Source: Salticus scenicus (lineage: Eukaryota; Arthropoda; Arachnida; Araneae; Salticidae). Taken from it: a DNA stretch of 64,000 nt. Position numbers and translations under genes: made by a program. The notes under the pieces are model-generated. The model was not told the DNA's origin. It did no database searches and was given only the letters and a program-made list of their open reading frames with translations. The DNA lies in assembly GCA_963930645.1 (NCBI GenBank), contig OZ005653.1, positions 117,310,259 through 117,374,258 of the forward strand, given 5' to 3'. How positions within the stretch are numbered: position 1 is the first letter of the stretch; each line of letters opens with the position of its first letter. Shown piece after piece: positions 11,258 to 22,439 of the stretch.

Positions 11258-14200
11258 TTATACATAATCACTTAAATATTTTGGTCTTCGAGAGATTCTT
11301 CCACTTCTAGTCACAATTACATCTGAATTACCTTCAGTAGTACATTTTCCCTGATCTAGTATATTATTGCTAACTGAACTATCAGACAAAGAATTTTCAT
11401 TATAATAAAATTTTTCATTAAATCTACCATGTGACTTAATCAGGTATTTTCTATTTCTTTTGAATATTTTGCCAGCTTCCCTTTTAACAGTGTATGATCT
11501 CAAATTTGGATCAACAGATATTATCTGAGCAGATTCCCAAGTTTTATTTTTCATGTTCTGCATACGTACATTATCTCCCGGGCTCAATTTACTCAAAGAT
11601 TTTGCTGTACGATCATGAAACTGCTTTTGAATTTGTTGACGTTTAGTCAACAAACCTTTAACATTATGATATAATTCTGAGTTAAGCAATTTATTTGTTA
11701 CAGGCAATTTTGTTTGCAGTGTTCGATTAAACATTAACTAAGCGGGAGAGAGAGCCAATCCTGAAATGGGTGTGTTTCTATATTCCTTTAGACCAACAAA
11801 ATAATCCACATTATCTGCTTTTGCCTTTTTCATTATCATTTTTACTATACCCCCCCCCCCCACCCCCCCTTTCAGCCTGGCCATTACTTTCATGATGATA
11901 TGGGCTAGAAAAATTATGTTCAAAGTCCCAAGCTTTAGCAAAATTTACGTACAAATGGCTATTGAATGGTACATTATCAGAAACAACAAAATTTGGAACC
12001 CCATATCTTGAAAAAGTCTCTTTAAGAACTCTAATGACTTCAGTAGCAGTTTTATTAACTAGCTCTGAAACTTCAATCCATTTAGAGTAATAGTCCATAA
12101 TTACCAAATAATTTAAATTTCCACATTCCATAATATCCATCCCTAACTTTTCAAATGGTCTATCAGGAATTAAGTGAGGTTGCAAAGGCTGTTTAGTGTT
12201 AGAACGCCTAAACTTTTCACATATCTCACACTGTGTGACTATTGTTTCAATGTCTCTGTTTATGCCTGGCCAATACATTAGTTCCTTAGCTCATTTGCAT
12301 TTTTCCATACCAAAGTGACCCTCAAGAATTAATGTTAACATTTGATTTCTTAATTTGTTAGGGACAACAATCTTATCATTCATAAACAACAATCCTTCAT
12401 TTGTATGCAGGTCACTCCACAACTTCAAATATTGTTTTAATTCCTGTGACATATTTTTTATTGTTTTTGGCCAACCCTCCTTAATTACAGTTTTTAACTC
12501 ATTGTCCTGATCTGTTTCATATTTAAATTGGATCAATCTACTTTTACTCATTGGCAAATACTTGGTTATACTATGCACAATATTACTCATTTCGGGGTCA
12601 CCTTTAATCTGGGTATCAATCTTAAATGCCCGTGACAGTGTATCTGCTAAATACATTTTGTTTCCAGGTGTATACTGAATTTCATAATCATACTTTAAAA
12701 GTTTCAATAACATTCGTTGTAACCTAGATGATATTTTAGACATGGGTTTATTGACAATTGATGTAAGAGGTTTGTGATCACTTTGTATAATTACATGTCG
12801 ACCATACACAAGGTTATGATACTTTTCAAATGATAAAACTATTGCCAAAAGTTCCTTCTCTATCTGAGCATAATTTTTTTTCACATTCTGTCAGACTCCT
12901 AGACAGAAAAGAAACTTGCTGCCCATTTTGTATCAGGCAAGTACCCAAACCAACTTTTGAGCTATCACACTGTATAATGATTTTTTCAGACCCATTAAAT
13001 ACCTTTAATACTGAGGCACAACTAAGTAGATTCTTAATCAGATTAAATGACACAGTATGTTCATTTTCCCATCTAAACTCGGCATTTTGTTTTATCAACT
13101 CACTTAATGATGCTGTTATTTGAGATAAGTTTGGTATAAACTTAGATAAAAAGCTCACCATGCCTAGTAATCATCTCACTTCACTTTTTGAATTGGGGAT
13201 AGGCATACTATTATACCTTTAATGTGTCCTGGATCAGCTTTTACTCCTTTATCTGAAATTATCTGTCCCATATATTTTACCTCTGAGATTCTAAACTGCA
13301 ACTTATCAGCATTAAATTTAATGTTAAGAGCTTCAGCTCTTTTAAGAACCTCAATTAAAGCTACATCATGTGAGACTATCAATTCCTGTTACAATTATAT
13401 CATCAAAGTATATTTGCACGCCATCTATGTCCCCAAACAATCTTTCATTTCTCTTTTGAAACACCTCTGGGGCTGAAGCAATCCCAAAAGGCATAACATT
13501 GAATTTATAATGTCCGTACGGTGTGTTAAAAGTACACAAATATGAGCTTTCATTATCTAAAGGAACCTGCCAAAATCCATCTTTAAGATCCAAAACAGTG
13601 AATAATTTTTTCCCCTCAAGTCTACTAATTATGTCCTCTGCCTATGGTATTAGATGATGTTCCCTTTTAATAACCCTATTCAGGTCCCTGGGATCTAAAT
13701 GCAAAAGACCATTTGGTTTCTCTACAATCACCAAACTCTGGACCCAATCTGTTGGTTTGTTTACTTTTGATATGATTCCATTAGCCTCTAACCTACTCAA
13801 TGTTTCTTTTAAACGATTCTTGTGGGACTCTCCTAGGTGGGTGTATTACTGGTTTTGCATTAGGTTTTTAATTCTATATGATATTCCACCCCTGGAAATC
13901 TACCAAGGCCTACAAAAACAGTTTCATATAACTTCAAAATATCCAATTTACTTTCAATGCATATATTATCTACTCTTTGTATTAAATTAAATTTCATTTA
14001 TTCCAAATATTGGTGTTGAATACTTTTCAAAAACAAAAAATTCAGTAGGAATAGCATAATTAGGATTCACATAACATTCGAAAATTATTTAATCATAGGC
14101 TCAATCTTAAAATTACCATATGCAATTAACATAGTTTCAGTATTAATGAAATCAACATTAAAACATTCTATCATATTATAAGAAATAACATTAGCCTCTG

Positions 14201-14486
14201 CTCCTGTATCAAGTTTGAATTCAGTTTATTTATTACTACCAATTTTTAATTGTATAGTTTTATACCAAGTCAAGTCTACATTATTATGAATATTTATACT
14301 TACTTGTCCCACTGAAAGGGATTCAATATACAATTCACTATCACCCCTAGATTCAAGTTCATGAATATTGCTTTCTGTAACGTCAAAGATGGCTCCCGGA
14401 ACGCCGAATTCACATGTAGTTGCCAGTGTTTGGATACATTCCATTTCGTTAAACAATATACTAGTTGTGAGAAAATAATCAAGCAC
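11258..14486 (-). pseudogene. Decayed Ty3/gypsy pol (protease, RT, RNase H, integrase)
   Basis: Reading on the minus strand, fragments occur in normal pol order. The protease LDTGAEAN motif lies near 14200. RT follows, with LDLKDGFWQVPL (about 13590), MPFGIASAPEVF and the catalytic YFDDIIV (about 13410). Next come the RNase H region with IIQCDSSKVGLGTCL and AQIEKELLAIV (about 12990-12830), an integrase zinc-binding remnant with CEICEKF (about 12230), and an integrase core with MDIMEC, VVSDN and ESNGQAER (about 12140-11885). The C-terminal part runs to 11258. Frames change repeatedly and stops interrupt it. A C/G homopolymer near 11850-11870 shifts frame inside the integrase. Gag is absent. 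The copy is dead, and it resembles the Mag group of gypsy elements rather than the second gypsy copy in this window. Confidence 0.85.
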
Positions 14487-14796
14487 TTATTCTAATTTTC
14501 TCGTTTATTTATTTAATGACTTCTCTTTACTTTATTTCATTTAAACAACATTTATAAGAAGATGACATGTTGGTATTGCAAATAAAATGTTATACAGAAT
14601 TGAAAGCCTTGCTTTGAAAGGACTTGCTGACAAAAATAATGAAAACATTAAATCTACATTTATGAGTTTTTTTTTTAATAATCTAGTATAGAAATGTTAA
14701 ATAAATAAGATATTTCCATGTTAAGTACAAAATGACAAAGAAACAACTTGAATTATTTTTAAGATTATAATAATATACGTATTAATCAATAATGTA

Positions 14797-15724
14797 CGAG
14801 GTCTGGCAGAAAATTAATGAGACTGACGATACTGCAAGCGATCTAGCAACCCTGCGCTGTTGTCCTTGAGAGAGCACGTGTATCAGAACCCTCCCATAGC
14901 TCAGTTCGAGTTTCTACTCCGTCCGTTAACTACGTGATTTTTGAGACTGCGATTAGTGAAGTTGTGTTTTTGTTGTACGTCACGCAAAATGGAACAGCGG
15001 AATTTGGAGCAACTTTGTGCCATTAAATTTTGTGTTAAGTTTGGAGAATCGGCAAGTGTGACGTTTGAAAAGTTAAAACAGGCCTATGGGGAACATTCTT
15101 TATCCCGAGCTCAAGTTTTTCGCTGGCACAAAGCGTTTTTGGAAGGCAGAGAAAATGTTGAAGATGAACAACGTTCAGGGAGGCCTTCAACTTCGAAAAC
15201 CGACGAAAACATCGAACGTGTGAAAACTCTTGTGAGATCAGACCGTCGTTTAACAAACTGTTAACAAAATTTTATATAGCCGTCCTTGAAAGGCTCAGAA
15301 AAGGGGTCATTCACGTGAGACCAGACATTGCAGAGAAATGGTTGCTCCGTCATGACAACGCCCCATGTCACACTGCCCTCTCCATAACAGAATTTTTGAC
15401 CTCAAAAGGCATTCCTGTGGTTCCCCATCCCCCTTATTTCCCTGACATCAGTCCCTGTGACTTCTTCCTTTTTCCTAAACTGAAAAATATCTTCAAAGGC
15501 CGTCATTTAGGGACTTTAGAAATCATCCAAAAGACTGTAACGGACATGCTGAAGAGCATAACGGTTGAAGACTTCCAGCGCTGCTACGAACAGTGGGAAC
15601 AACGTCTCCATCGGCGTGTAGCTGCCCAAGGGAACTACTTTGAAGGGGATAACATTGATGTTTGAAAGAAATAAAAATTTTGTTAAGTAAAAAATCAGTC
15701 TCATTACTTTTCTGCCACACCTCG
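14797..15724 (+). mobile_element. Internally deleted mariner (DD34D) transposon
   Basis: Terminal inverted repeats of about 32 bases are clear. The left end begins CGAGGTCTGGCAGAAAATTA, and the reverse complement of the right end begins CGAGGTGTGGCAGAAAAGTA. The flanking TA dinucleotides are at 14795-14796 and 15725-15726. The element is 928 bases, against about 1.3 kb for a full mariner. The two halves of the transposase survive, with the middle deleted. Confidence 0.92.
14989..15665 (+). pseudogene. Mariner transposase, internal deletion
   Basis: The first part, from MEQRNLEQL (start 14989) to about 15263, encodes the paired-like helix-turn-helix DNA-binding region (FRWHKAFLEGRENVEDE, SGRPSTSKTDENI). 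After a break near RSDRRLT the second part, in another frame from about 15315, encodes the catalytic C-terminus. This has HDNAPCHTAL and PPYFPDISPCDFFLF. The two Asp residues are separated by 34 residues, the mariner DD34D spacing. The segment with the first catalytic Asp (the GDE motif) is missing, so no active enzyme can be made. Such elements can still be moved in trans if a full copy exists elsewhere. Confidence 0.88.
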
Positions 15725-16284
15725 TAGATCGTGAAAAACTCTAATATTGAAAATAGTCTCTTTAGAGAGAGTAGGAGTGGTTCAGTATTGGGGGGTTACG
15801 TTATTCTTTAATTTTAACTGTCAACATTATGAATGAAATCATTTTCTGTCTATGGCCTTGTCTATTTCTTTTCTTTTTAAAGATTTAGATACAGCATTAA
15901 ATAACTTTTTTTTTTCTCTTAAATCCAATATGATAATATTATAATATTCCACAACAGACTTACTTTGTTACATTTGCAAACTATACATAACTAATATAAT
16001 TATCATTTTCTTTATGATTTTTTTTTTTTTTTTTTTATTGATCATGATTAATATGAAATTACACTTTCCATTAATCAAATTACTAATTTCTAATGAAATA
16101 TTTCTATTGCTAAAATTGCTAATTCAAAGTTAAAAGTACAATTTATTGCTTTAACAGAATAATTTTATGCAGCAAACATGTACAGTTGAATGGATTTTAT
16201 TTTGTCCAGTTTCATGTGTTTTTTTCCAGTTTTGTCCAGTGTCCCAGACTTTTGACAAAAAAGTGGACAAAATAACAACCCTGC

Positions 16285-16380
16285 TCAGGGGACCTCAAAA
16301 TATGTAGAAACACCAAAATCTCGAATTCAGATTTTTGACATGATTGCAATACTTTCCTTACATACATGTGTTCGGAAAGT
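16285..16380 (+). repeat. 3' hairpin end of the dispersed Helitron-like family
   Basis: The block CACCAAAATCTCGAATTC, then TTTTTGACATGATT, is followed by a stem-loop ACTTTCC (16351-16357) and GGAAAGT (16374-16380). It matches the end at 22155-22239 almost base for base. Just upstream, 16268-16274 ends in ACCCTG, which could be one end of a CAGGG-type MITE. No partner end was found. Confidence 0.6.
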
Positions 16381-16384
16381 AAAA

Positions 16385-17912
16385 AACTATGTGACTCGAG
16401 GAATGTAAAATATAAATAAATAAAAATAAAATTTTTAAAAATTTCTGTAAACTTTAACAATGCAACACTGTAATCATTGTAGTGGGGCGATAATTAAAAA
16501 TATTTTATGAAAATTATTAAATGGGAAAAATTTAATAAAGAGGGGTGAAACTACCGAACTAAACCTGCAAAAACCCCGAAGTGGCTAATCGGACTGTCAG
16601 TGCGATTAGTGTACAGGCTATTCAGACCATCTTTTCCAAGGAGAATAAGTTAGCACTGATGAAAGAGTAACATTTAGAAATAATGTAATGTATCTCGTCC
16701 CCGTGCATGAAAAATTATCATTTTTACTTTTTGAGTGTGGGAGTGGTGAGCTAGAGATTAGTTATTTTCACAGAAATTTTGTACTCTAAATTATGCTAAA
16801 ATTCTTCATAAAAGGGCCATAACTCAAAATAATTTTTATAAAGCAAAAATGAAAATAATAAAGATTTTGAAAATTGAATAATAAAAATTAACAATGCAAC
16901 ATGAAAACAGATCTTAGTAAATGAGTATTTTCAATCTTTGAAAGAAATCTTTGCAATACGTTTGTTTATGAATATGTATAAATAAATCTGCATATTCAAC
17001 TACATAGATGTTTTTTTTTTTTTTTTTTTTTTTCTTTTCCTTCTTTCCTTTTTTTTTTTTTTAAACAGTTAAACTGTTCCAATATAATTCAATGCAAACC
17101 AAACCTTATTTTAAATACAAATATATGTATGATTTTTCTGAAAATGACTTTTGTACTTATTTTGTAATGTTTTCTAACAGCACTGTTGAAATAAACATGG
17201 ATTGTAGATCAGTCGCATGATACACTTTCAAAATGTTAAAAGTTTGAATTTGCAGTTGAAACAAGCAAAATAATTAGTATATTACAGAAAAAATTCAAGA
17301 TCAAACAAGCAAAATCATTATTATGACCAGCGCAACAAGGGAGCGGTCCGAATAGCCTCCACTCTAATTGCGCTGATGTTCCAAATAGCAACGGCTGCAA
17401 GAACCCTGAAAACTAATACTTGCATGCAGAAAGGGCACACTAATCAGAGATATATTACATGGCTACTTATTATAAGTGATATTTGAAGAGTTCTTAATAC
17501 ATTTTAAGGAAAATTACACATTCAAAATGAGGAATTTCTGCAAAAACAAAATAATTTAACATGAAATTCAGAGACAGCAAAATTTTCAAAAACTCTGAAT
17601 TCAGGGATAGCCCTTAAAATGTTTCACCCCTGAATAAAGCAACACTAAATAGTTATTAAAATCTAGTTTTCTGTGAAAAAAATTTATAATTATCTTATTA
17701 AAACACAATTTATATACATAAGCAAGAAAAATCAGTTTGTCAATGTAAAGAAAACTATGTGACTTAAGGAATGTAAAATGTAAATAAATAAAAATAAAAT
17801 TTCTGAAAACTTTAACAATGCAACACTTAAGTATTGTAGAGGGACGATAATTAAAAATATTTTATTAAAATTATGTGAAAAAAATTTATAATTATCTTAT
17901 TAAAACACAATG
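16385..17912 (+). repeat. Satellite-like direct repeat, interrupted by the Naiad element
   Basis: A unit beginning AACTATGTGACT and GGAATGTAAAAT, then AATAAATAAAAATAAAATTT and AACTTTAACAATGCAACAC, occurs at about 16385 and 17750. Its start recurs at 21063. A 200-base spacing is visible between two TTATAATTATCTTATTAAAA blocks (about 17684 and 17886). The second unit breaks at a TA microsatellite where the Naiad inserts. It resumes after the element with TAAGCAAGAAAAAATTCAG at 21027. Confidence 0.6.
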
Positions 17913-18521
17913 TATATATATATATATAAAATCAGTTGTGGTCATTGTAAACTTAGTTATATTGGTGAAACTTCAACTCCTCTACATCTACGCATTAATC
18001 AGCATCGATCAGATTCTAAAAACCTTACAGCTGCACCTTCTAAATCAACTATAGAATTACAACACTTTAAATCACATAATTTTAATTCATGTACCATAGA
18101 GATTGTAAAAATTCAGAAAAATAAAAGTGAGCGTCTATTTCTTGAATCAAAATTTATGCAATATTATAATACAATTTATCCATATGGCCTAAATTCCGAA
18201 TATTTTAGTAAAACTATTAAAGCATATTCTAACATCAACCCTCTACATGATTATTCGACTATTTATGCACAACTCAATCACAAAATTAACAATAAAACTT
18301 CTAGAACTAAATGAGGTTGTAAAAAAACAGATTTTATCTTTTCTAAAAGTGCCATTATTAAACTCATTTCAGATCTACAGACTAATTACTTATCTAACTA
18401 TAACTGGTTCATTCTAAAATTTATTTTTGCAATTAAAAAGAAGTACTTAGTAAACTTTCTGAATGACTTTCAAAGCCAATCCTATCATAAACATTTTTCA
18501 GACATTTTTTATGATATTATA
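17910..18521 (+). pseudogene. Naiad GIY-YIG endonuclease domain and linker (in-frame UGA)
   Basis: The frame reads KISCGHCKLSYIGET, with CxxC inserted before the YIG motif. Then come RINQHR and LQHFKSHNF, supplying histidines for the CCHH zinc site of Penelope-type endonucleases, and SERLFLESKFM with the expected acidic residue. The enzyme would nick DNA for target-primed reverse transcription. The first Met and the YIYIY residues come from the TA microsatellite, so the true N-terminus is lost. The frame meets UGA at 18312-18314 and continues without another stop straight into the RT frame at 18522. The residues around it read RTK-UGA-GCKKTD, so UGA-Gly-Cys has the shape of a CxC motif. It could be selenocysteine or simple decay. 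Confidence 0.8.
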
Positions 18522-20235
18522 ATGTACAAAATCAAACAATTTAATTTAAAAATTAATAAAAAGCCCAACAAATTTAAAACAAATACTCAATTAATTGTGA
18601 ATTTTACAAATCAAATATTGAACAGTATTAACATTACGTCTATCATTAATGACAAAGAATGTTTGTTTCCGATTAAAGATTTAAATCTATCTCGTACTTT
18701 CAAATATCCTCTTCCTCTTGGCAGAAAGATATTCAATTATAATTCTGTATCTAAGTCTACCTCTTTTACTAACACTGTAACCTGTAAATGCAATGATCCT
18801 TCTTTCTCAAAATTTATTGACAGAGACCATGGACACATTATCACGGGTAATCTCAATATTATTGATAATTATCAATTAAAAAAATTCATGAAATTTGGCA
18901 CCAAATTTAGACTTCCAGTTAAAACTAGCATTCCACAAATATTTCAACAGTTTTCTTATGACCTAGATTTATTTATTTATAAAATATCTATTACTCATAA
19001 TAAACCTATTGCCTACTTCACTCAATGGAAAGTTTTAGTGTTACAAAAAGTCAAAAATGCATTATTTATCAATTCTTCAAATCTGGTGTTATTTAAAAAA
19101 TCTGTACTTCTTAACTCAATCAAATCACTACAGGATGACTTTGTGATCACCTATGTTGACAAATCACCTAATAATTATGCCATTATTTGTAAATCCTACT
19201 ATCTCTCTATTTTAAGCTCTTCAATCAATAATAGTAACATCTTCAGTTTAACTAATAATAACCTTATTATTAATAACCGAAAAATACATAATTACTATAA
19301 ACCACTTCAATTTCCCTTCAATAACTTTAATTATCCTTATATAGTTCTCATACCTAAGTTTCACAAATCTCCAATTAAATTTCGCACTGTCACTGTTGGG
19401 TGTAACACTTATAACAACAATGCTAATAAAGCTCTACTGGATATTCTAAAACAAATTTACAAATGTACTTGCAAAGTTGATAATTTACACTGTCTTAAAA
19501 ATAGCTTTCAATTAATTCAATACATCAAATTGCTCGATTCAATAGACAATATTATGACTTTTAACTTTCAAGATCTTTTCAATAATATTGAGTTATCAGA
19601 TCTTAGTAATATCATTTAGTCTTTTTCAAGAATATAAAGCTCAAATTAATCTTCCTTACAATTTTAAAGCAGAAAAATTTAAAACACTTCTTAACTTTGT
19701 TATCCATAATAATTATATCTTCCACAACAACGATATCTATTTGCAACAATTAGGCATCCCACAAGGAGGTTGTAGCTCCATGGCAGATCTCTATCTTTAT
19801 TATTATGAAAAGCAAATTTGCAATGATGATGTTCGATTTTATCGTTACATCGATGATATTATTGTATTTTATCTCAACAAGAACTCACAAAATGGCTTTT
19901 CCTTCAATTATCCACCTAATTTAAAGCTAACTCAAAATACTCTGACTAATCAATCAACTAACTTTTTAGATCTCAAAATAATCATCGATGGTAATAAACT
20001 TTACACAGATATCTATGACAAACGGCAAGATTTTTGTTTTAATGTAAACTTATTTACACATTTTAATTCATGTCTGCATCTTTCGGTATTTAGAAACATC
20101 ATCATTAACCATTTATTTCAAATTAATAATTTATGCTCTGCAAAGTTTAAAAACAAGAATATTAATAAACTGATCACAGCCACTGCTAAAATGGGTTTTC
20201 CTAAAAACTTTGTATTTTCTATTTTACATCCTTAA
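18522..20235 (+). pseudogene. Naiad reverse transcriptase (frameshifted)
   Basis: The same frame as the endonuclease carries a CxC motif, VTCKCND (codons at 18783-18791). HGHIITGNLNII and FGTKFR follow, both typical of Penelope-like RTs, then the finger motif LIPKFHKSPIKFRTV. Motif A reads TFNFQDLFNNI; the position expected to be the catalytic Asp is Asn. At 19615-19619 the frame runs into UAG. Skipping one T restores SLFQEYKAQI in the +1 frame, which continues with LGIPQGGCSSMADLYL (motif B), RYIDDIIVF (catalytic YIDD) and FLDLKIIIDG to the stop at 20235. The single-base shift and Asp-to-Asn change suggest an inactive copy. The long segment between finger motifs and motif A could hold the insertion-in-fingers domain known for this clade. 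Confidence 0.85.
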
Positions 20236-20995
20236 CCATGTCTCTGTCAGTACAAAAAAAAAAAGCTGTGTACACTCTTGTGTATATCAACAAAAAAATT
20301 ATAAAATAATAAAAGATAATAAAAAAGGTGGTGGTTGGGTGGGCAGATGTTTGATTACGGAGGTGGGGTGGTGTTGTAAGGCTGGATGGTTGGGTGGGTT
20401 TGTGAAATTAAATTAAAATATAAAAAAAAAAAAAGTAGAAGGCTTGTTGCATTTGCTTTGTATTACTATGCAAACTTTCATTTTCCTATAAAATTTCAGA
20501 TTTTTCCTTTTTGAGTTGTCAACTATATTTAATGTTCTAATTATACTGTTAAACACAATGTGATCAATCGGTGAATTTCATTGTGGCTTCGTGGTTTCAT
20601 TGTTGTTCATCTGCTTTGAAATTTTGCATTTTTAAATCCATATGGATCCTGTTCTGGTTGCAGCAGGCTGGGGGAGTGTTGCCGGCGTAAAACTAGTGTA
20701 ACCCCACAGGCAAATCACAAGTCTTGCCGCCTGCCTCCTTCTTCCTATCTTGTGTTTCTTGGGTTGTTTTTTCATTAATTTTGATAAGTTTATGGTTTTA
20801 AGTTAAGATTTGTTGTTTTACTTTATTGATTCGTTTGTTTTGCAGGCTGTTAATTAATAGATCTGGTTTCTTTACATTAGTGTATTTCATCCACTGATGT
20901 TTTTTTTTTTTTTTTTTTTAAATCTTATTGGTCATTGGTGTTTCAGTGATCTTGTATCTGTTGCTTGGCTTCTACTATGCTTAATAGATTATCCT

Positions 20996-20999
<4 letters not shown>
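20236..20999 (+). other. Naiad 3' untranslated region
   Basis: About 760 bases, conserved at high identity in the second copy (53169-53940). The parts that persist include TACACTCTTGTGTATATCAA, a G-rich GGTGGTTGGGTGGGCAGATG block, a GC-rich block with GCCGGCGTAAAACTAGTG and CTTGCCGCCTGCCTCC, and a T tract (20900-20920). Such conservation across a long non-coding region suggests a role in RNA recognition by the element's proteins. A short pairing CACTGA/TCAGTG (20892-20897, 20943-20948) brackets the T tract. I could not identify a convincing SECIS element by eye. Confidence 0.7.
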
Positions 21000-21030
<31 letters not shown>

Positions 21031-21399
21031 CAAGAAAAAATTCAGTTGTTTGTCAATATAAAGAAAACTATGTGACTCAAGGAATGTAAAATATAAATAT
21101 ATAAAAATAAAATTTAATGCAAAACTTATTAATATGGCCGTTAGTTTCTTAAACTAATGTAATTTTATTTTATAATTTATCTTTTTATCTCTCTCTCTCT
21201 CTTTAGATGTTCACTTTTCTGGAAAAAAAAAAAATCTGGAGTGACTCCACTCGACTTTCCGAACATTGAGTAATTAACAGTTTTGTAGATAAAGTAAAGA
21301 AAGAGGAGTTGTTAAACAAACAAAAGAGAGAAAACCATAATAGAGTGTTTGAGTATTTTTCTCCATCTATTACACGATGTTTTATTTAACGCTACTGAA

Positions 21400-22240
21400 C
21401 TTTGAGCCCATAGATCATAATGATAAAGAATTTTTCGTTGTGTCCCTGTAAAAACCTATAAATGCTAAATTCACCAAAATGCTTATAGTTAGTGCAACAG
21501 TGATTTATAATACTCATATAAATTTTCAGCTGAATTCAATAAGGCGTTTAGATGCTATCGTACTTTTAAAAATTTAGTCCCATAGGCCATAATGATAAAG
21601 AATTTTTCTTTGTGTCCCTGTAAAAAAACTGTAAGTGCTAGATTCACCAAAGTCTATACAGTTAGTTCAACTGTGATCTATAACATGTGTACAAATTTTT
21701 TGCTCAGATTAATAAGGCGTTTAGGCGCTATCACACTTTTAAAAATTTGACCCCATAGGCATAATGATAAAGGATTTTTCTTTGTGTCCCTGTAAAAAAA
21801 CTATAAGTGCTAGATTCTCCAAAATCTATACAGATTGAGTATTTGTGACCTATAATATGTGTATAAATTTTTTGCTCAATTGAATAAGGCGTTTAGATGC
21901 TATCGCACTTTTAAGATTTTGCTCCCATAGGCCATAATGATAAAGAATTTTTCTTTGTGTCCCTGTAAAAAAACTATAAGTGCTAGATTCACCAAAATCT
22001 ATAGGGTTCGTACTATGGTGACTTACAATATGCGTACCAACTTTCAGGTTAATTGAACAAAGTGTTTAGACGCTAGCGTGTTCACTCACAGACATACACA
22101 CATACACACACACATACATACATCATCGTAAAAATAGTGAAAACGAACTCAGGGAACCTCAAAACGTATAGAAACATCAAAATCTCGAATTCGGATTTTT
22201 GACATGATTACAATACTTTCCTCATAGTGTTCGGAAAGTA
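21400..22240 (+). repeat. Four 175-bp tandem units ending in the family 3' hairpin
   Basis: A CCCATAGGCCATAATGATAA block starts each unit near 21408, 21581, 21755 and 21930, giving a period of about 173-177 bases. Each unit also has a TTTGTGTCCCTGTAAAAA block and an AATAAGGCGTTTAG block. A CACA/CATA microsatellite (22088-22125) follows, then the conserved terminal block and a stem-loop ACTTTCC (22215-22221) with GGAAAGT (22233-22239) and a poly-A. The layout matches the Helitron-like elements near 3.3 and 10.9 kb. The spacing is irregular in sequence and the host is eukaryotic, so this is not a CRISPR array. Confidence 0.75.
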
Positions 22241-22386
22241 AAAAAAAAAAGGTAGTACAATAGTATTTGGCAGGATATTTATAAACATAAAAGTAAATAT
22301 ATACGAAAATGCAATATATTTCATAGAATCATTTTTATAACATTCATACATATAACACACATTAACATAAATAAAATATACATCTT

Positions 22387-22434
22387 GAATTAACTGCATG
22401 ACAAAAATAAATCCCTCTGTCATGCAGTTAATTC
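22387..22434. repeat. Perfect 17-bp hairpin
   Basis: GAATTAACTGCATGACA (22387-22403) and its exact reverse complement (22418-22434) enclose a 14-base loop. No mismatches occur. No flanking duplication or gene context is recognised. Confidence 0.7.
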
Positions 22435-22439
22435 GTAAG

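Larger units (their letters stand above)
17928..20999 (+). mobile_element. Naiad-type Penelope-like element with N-terminal GIY-YIG endonuclease
   Basis: The order is GIY-YIG endonuclease, linker with CxC, then reverse transcriptase, and a 3' untranslated region of about 760 bases. This permuted order defines the N-terminal-EN Penelope-like clade (Naiad), described as abundant in spiders and other invertebrates and biased toward microsatellites. Here both ends lie in TA repeats (17912-17927 and 21000-21028). The 3' boundary is confirmed by a second copy that stops at the same point (53940). The 5' end is truncated at or within the first GIY strand. Confidence 0.85.

Noticed and set aside
19588..19619. 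Programmed +1 frameshift in the Naiad RT
   Set aside because: The junction is explained by one extra T before AG. No recognised slippery or hungry-codon context is present, and the copy has other damage.
20236..20999. A SECIS element in the Naiad tail
   Set aside because: I looked for the ATGA...AA...GA arrangement. The short CACTGA/TCAGTG pairing lacks a clear core quartet and apical AA at the right distance, so no call is made.
21400..22090. Regular repeats resembling a CRISPR array
   Set aside because: Units are 175 bases with no distinct repeat/spacer structure, and the host is a eukaryote. They are tandem repeats of a transposon.
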